DNA of 6,794 nucleotides from Anaerolineae bacterium (GTDB taxonomy: Bacteria > Chloroflexota > Anaerolineae > Aggregatilineales > Phototrophicaceae): the NCBI GenBank assembly GCA_015492875.1, contig WGEI01000441.1:1-6794 (forward strand), read 5' to 3'. Shown here piece by piece: positions 5,662 to 6,794 of this stretch. Each line of letters starts with the position of its first letter. Position 1 is the stretch's first letter. Under the pieces are notes generated by a model. The model had not been told where the DNA came from and made no database searches. It saw only the letters and a program-made list of their open reading frames with translations. The position numbers were made by a program, and so were the translations under genes.

Positions 5662-6282
5662 ATGCTCGATTTGCTAGATTACCGCCGCCGCGTCTTTGAG
5701 ATGTACCGCCTATTGCGGCGCGCTTTTGATGATGAGGCCGTGCAAGCTGCGGCGTTGCGCTTCCGTCGTGCCAAAGACGAGCTATATCGCACCCATCCCC
5801 AAAGCCCCTTTGACGAACAGCAACGCGCCTCTTTTCGCGCCTTGAGCTATTATGATTATGACCCCGCCTACCGCATCACTGCCCAGCTAGAGCCAGCAGA
5901 GCGGCAGGTGTTTCATGTGCGCCTCGATGATGATGGCGATTTCTATTACGAGCGCATTGGCTATGTCTCGTTCACGTTGCCATTGGGGTGGGGGCGGTTG
6001 GCTGTATATTGGATAAAGGGCTATGGCGGCGGCCTCTTCCTGCCCTTTGTCGATGCTACGTCGAATAACACAACCTATGGCGGCGGGCGTTATTTGCTCG
6101 ATACGATTAAAGGCGCAGACTTAGGCACAACGCCCGATGGTGAAATGGTGCTGGACTTCAATTTTGCCTATCATCCGTCTTGCGCCTATAACCCCCGTTG
6201 GGTTTGCCCACTAGCACCACTAGAAAACCGCCTCAACTTCCCCATAGATAGCGGCGAACGGCTACCATGGCATCATGTATAA
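5662..6282 (+). CDS. DUF1684 family protein
   Basis: This 206-residue protein matches DUF1684 in its conserved C-terminal half. The key parts are FLPFVDATSNNTTYGGGRYL (126-145), VLDFNFAYHPSCAYNP (163-178), VCPLAPLENRLNFPIDSGER (181-200) and cysteines C174 and C182. The first 60 residues are helical and strongly charged (RRRVFEMYRLLRRAFDDE), with no signal peptide, which suggests a cytoplasmic protein. The family has no settled biochemical function that I know of. GAGGGAGGG lies just before the ATG and supports the start. It follows the glycosyltransferase by 55 bases across a terminator hairpin, so co-transcription is doubtful; no clear promoter of its own is seen in the gap. It ends against a hairpin shared with the convergent beta-propeller gene. 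Confidence 0.9.
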   Translation: MLDLLDYRRRVFEMYRLLRRAFDDEAVQAAALRFRRAKDELYRTHPQSPFDEQQRASFRALSYYDYDPAYRITAQLEPAERQVFHVRLDDDGDFYYERIGYVSFTLPLGWGRLAVYWIKGYGGGLFLPFVDATSNNTTYGGGRYLLDTIKGADLGTTPDGEMVLDFNFAYHPSCAYNPRWVCPLAPLENRLNFPIDSGERLPWHHV

Positions 6283-6312
6283 AGGGGCATACCGCCTCGA
6301 TACGCCCCTTTT
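6281..6312. terminator. Bidirectional terminator between convergent genes
   Basis: AAAGGGGC (6281-6288) pairs with GCCCCTTT (6304-6311) across a 15-base loop, followed by a further T on the plus strand. Because the stem is flanked by A on one side and T on the other, it can end transcription from DUF1684 (plus) and from the beta-propeller gene (minus). The 5' arm begins inside the DUF1684 stop codon. Confidence 0.65.
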
Positions 6313-6324
6313 CCCACCATTACG

Positions 6325-6794
6325 CTATTCTCCGCCAACCCAGCGCGGCACACCATCGTGGCCGGGGCTGTCGGTGAGTTGGGTGATGTTGCCGCTCTCT
6401 AAATCGTAAACATAAATATCATAATCGCCGTCACGGGTAGAAGAAAATGCGATTTTTGTGCTGTCCGGTGACCAAGACGGCTCCCAATCGTCGGCGGGAT
6501 CAGTGGTGATGCGCTGCAAATCGCTACCATCGGGGCGGATGATGTAGATGTCCATATTGCCATCGCGCACCGATTCAAACGCAATCCATTCGCCATCTGG
6601 TGACCAAGACGGCTCCCAATCGTCGCCATCCGGGTAATTGGTCAAATTGCGCTGGTTGCTCCCATCGGCGTCCATCACGTAAACTTCTTGATTGCCGTCG
6701 CGGGTTGTCGAAAAGGCGATTTGGCTACCATCTGGTGACCATGTGGCGAAGAAGTCATCATCCCGATGGCGCGTCAAGGCCACTTGATTAGAAC
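6325..6794 (-). CDS. TolB-like PD40 beta-propeller protein, C-terminal part (runs off right edge)
   Basis: The minus-strand frame is open to the right edge. The residues just before the GTG at 6783 (SNQ) continue the repeat, so that GTG is not the real start. What is visible is about three propeller blades, each with a W-S-P-D core and a xx-RDG-x-x-x-(D/E)-(I/V)-Y signature: FFATWSPDGSQIAFSTTRDG, DDWEPSWSPDGEWIAFESVR, and DDWEPSWSPDSTKIAFSSTR, ending near PGHDGVPRWVGGE before TAG. These are PD40 repeats as in TolB and related periplasmic or secreted proteins; blades are spaced 44-45 residues. The N-terminal half, any signal peptide and partner domains lie outside the window, so the role cannot be given and a tolB symbol is not justified. 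The protein is probably a secreted or surface protein or a domain of one (inference). Confidence 0.88.
   Translation of the reverse strand, partial: SNQVALTRHRDDDFFATWSPDGSQIAFSTTRDGNQEVYVMDADGSNQRNLTNYPDGDDWEPSWSPDGEWIAFESVRDGNMDIYIIRPDGSDLQRITTDPADDWEPSWSPDSTKIAFSSTRDGDYDIYVYDLESGNITQLTDSPGHDGVPRWVGGE
6467..6493 (-). repeat. 27-bp exact repeat in beta-propeller gene, copy 1
   Basis: This copy is identical over 27 bases to 6599-6625. It encodes the DDWEPSWSP core of the last full blade. The two copies lie 132 bases apart, exactly 44 codons, the blade period. Confidence 0.85.
6599..6625 (-). repeat. 27-bp exact repeat in beta-propeller gene, copy 2
   Basis: This is the partner of 6467-6493, encoding the same DDWEPSWSP core in the preceding blade. 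A shorter related stretch (TCTGGTGACCA) recurs near 6731-6741 in the next blade. Identity at silent positions suggests recent blade duplication or gene conversion. Confidence 0.85.

Noticed and set aside
1..6794. Mobile element, CRISPR array, tRNA or toxin-antitoxin pair
   Set aside because: I saw no transposase or integrase motifs, no regularly spaced repeats of CRISPR type, no cloverleaf-like stretch and no short gene pair of toxin-antitoxin type; the only small overlapping pair is the sigma/anti-sigma pair.

Overview
The window reads as ordinary chromosomal DNA from a free-living bacterium, gene-dense and moderately G+C-rich. No mobile element, phage gene, tRNA, rRNA or CRISPR array is visible. 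The gene mix (a PBP1C-type penicillin-binding protein with a long C-terminal tail, an ECF sigma factor with a soluble zinc-finger anti-sigma factor, DUF427, DUF1684 and a PD40/TolB-like beta-propeller protein) together with the protein style suggests Chloroflexota, perhaps the Anaerolineae. This is an inference from general resemblance and not a proven placement.

Layout. At the left edge, on the minus strand, is the N-terminal part of an EamA/DMT-type membrane transporter (1-253). A divergent promoter region (254-402) separates it from a complete bifunctional penicillin-binding protein on the plus strand (403-2928). Four minus-strand genes follow. In their own direction of transcription they are an ECF sigma factor (start near 4656 or 4710, end 4084), an anti-sigma factor overlapping it by ATGA (4087-3830), a DUF427 protein (3747-3460), a probable terminator, and a small protein with an N-terminal export or anchor segment (3377-2925). 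The stop codon of the last gene overlaps that of the penicillin-binding protein, tail to tail. A divergent region (4711-4871) leads into a plus-strand family 2 glycosyltransferase of the polyprenyl-phosphate type (4872-5606), a hairpin terminator, and a DUF1684 gene (5662-6282). A hairpin usable from both strands then separates DUF1684 from a minus-strand beta-propeller gene that runs off the right edge (6325-6794).

Most notable signal. A 19-bp element occurs twice with 17 of 19 bases identical: once just upstream of the sigma gene and once just upstream of DUF427, both reading in the direction of those genes. Each copy contains GGGGTAAGATTT, and TCTA follows at the same distance (15 intervening bases). 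That spacing fits an ECF-type promoter, with GTAAGA as -35 and TCTA as -10 (18-bp spacer). The simplest reading is that the sigma factor activates its own operon and the DUF427 gene, with the zinc-finger protein holding it in check. If so, the upstream-most sigma ATG lies ahead of the transcript start and translation begins at an internal ATG. The sigma gene, its anti-sigma gene and DUF427 would then form a small stress-response module.

The penicillin-binding protein and the glycosyltransferase both point to cell-envelope work. Nothing in the sequence ties them to the sigma module beyond proximity. I found no clearly unprecedented system here.
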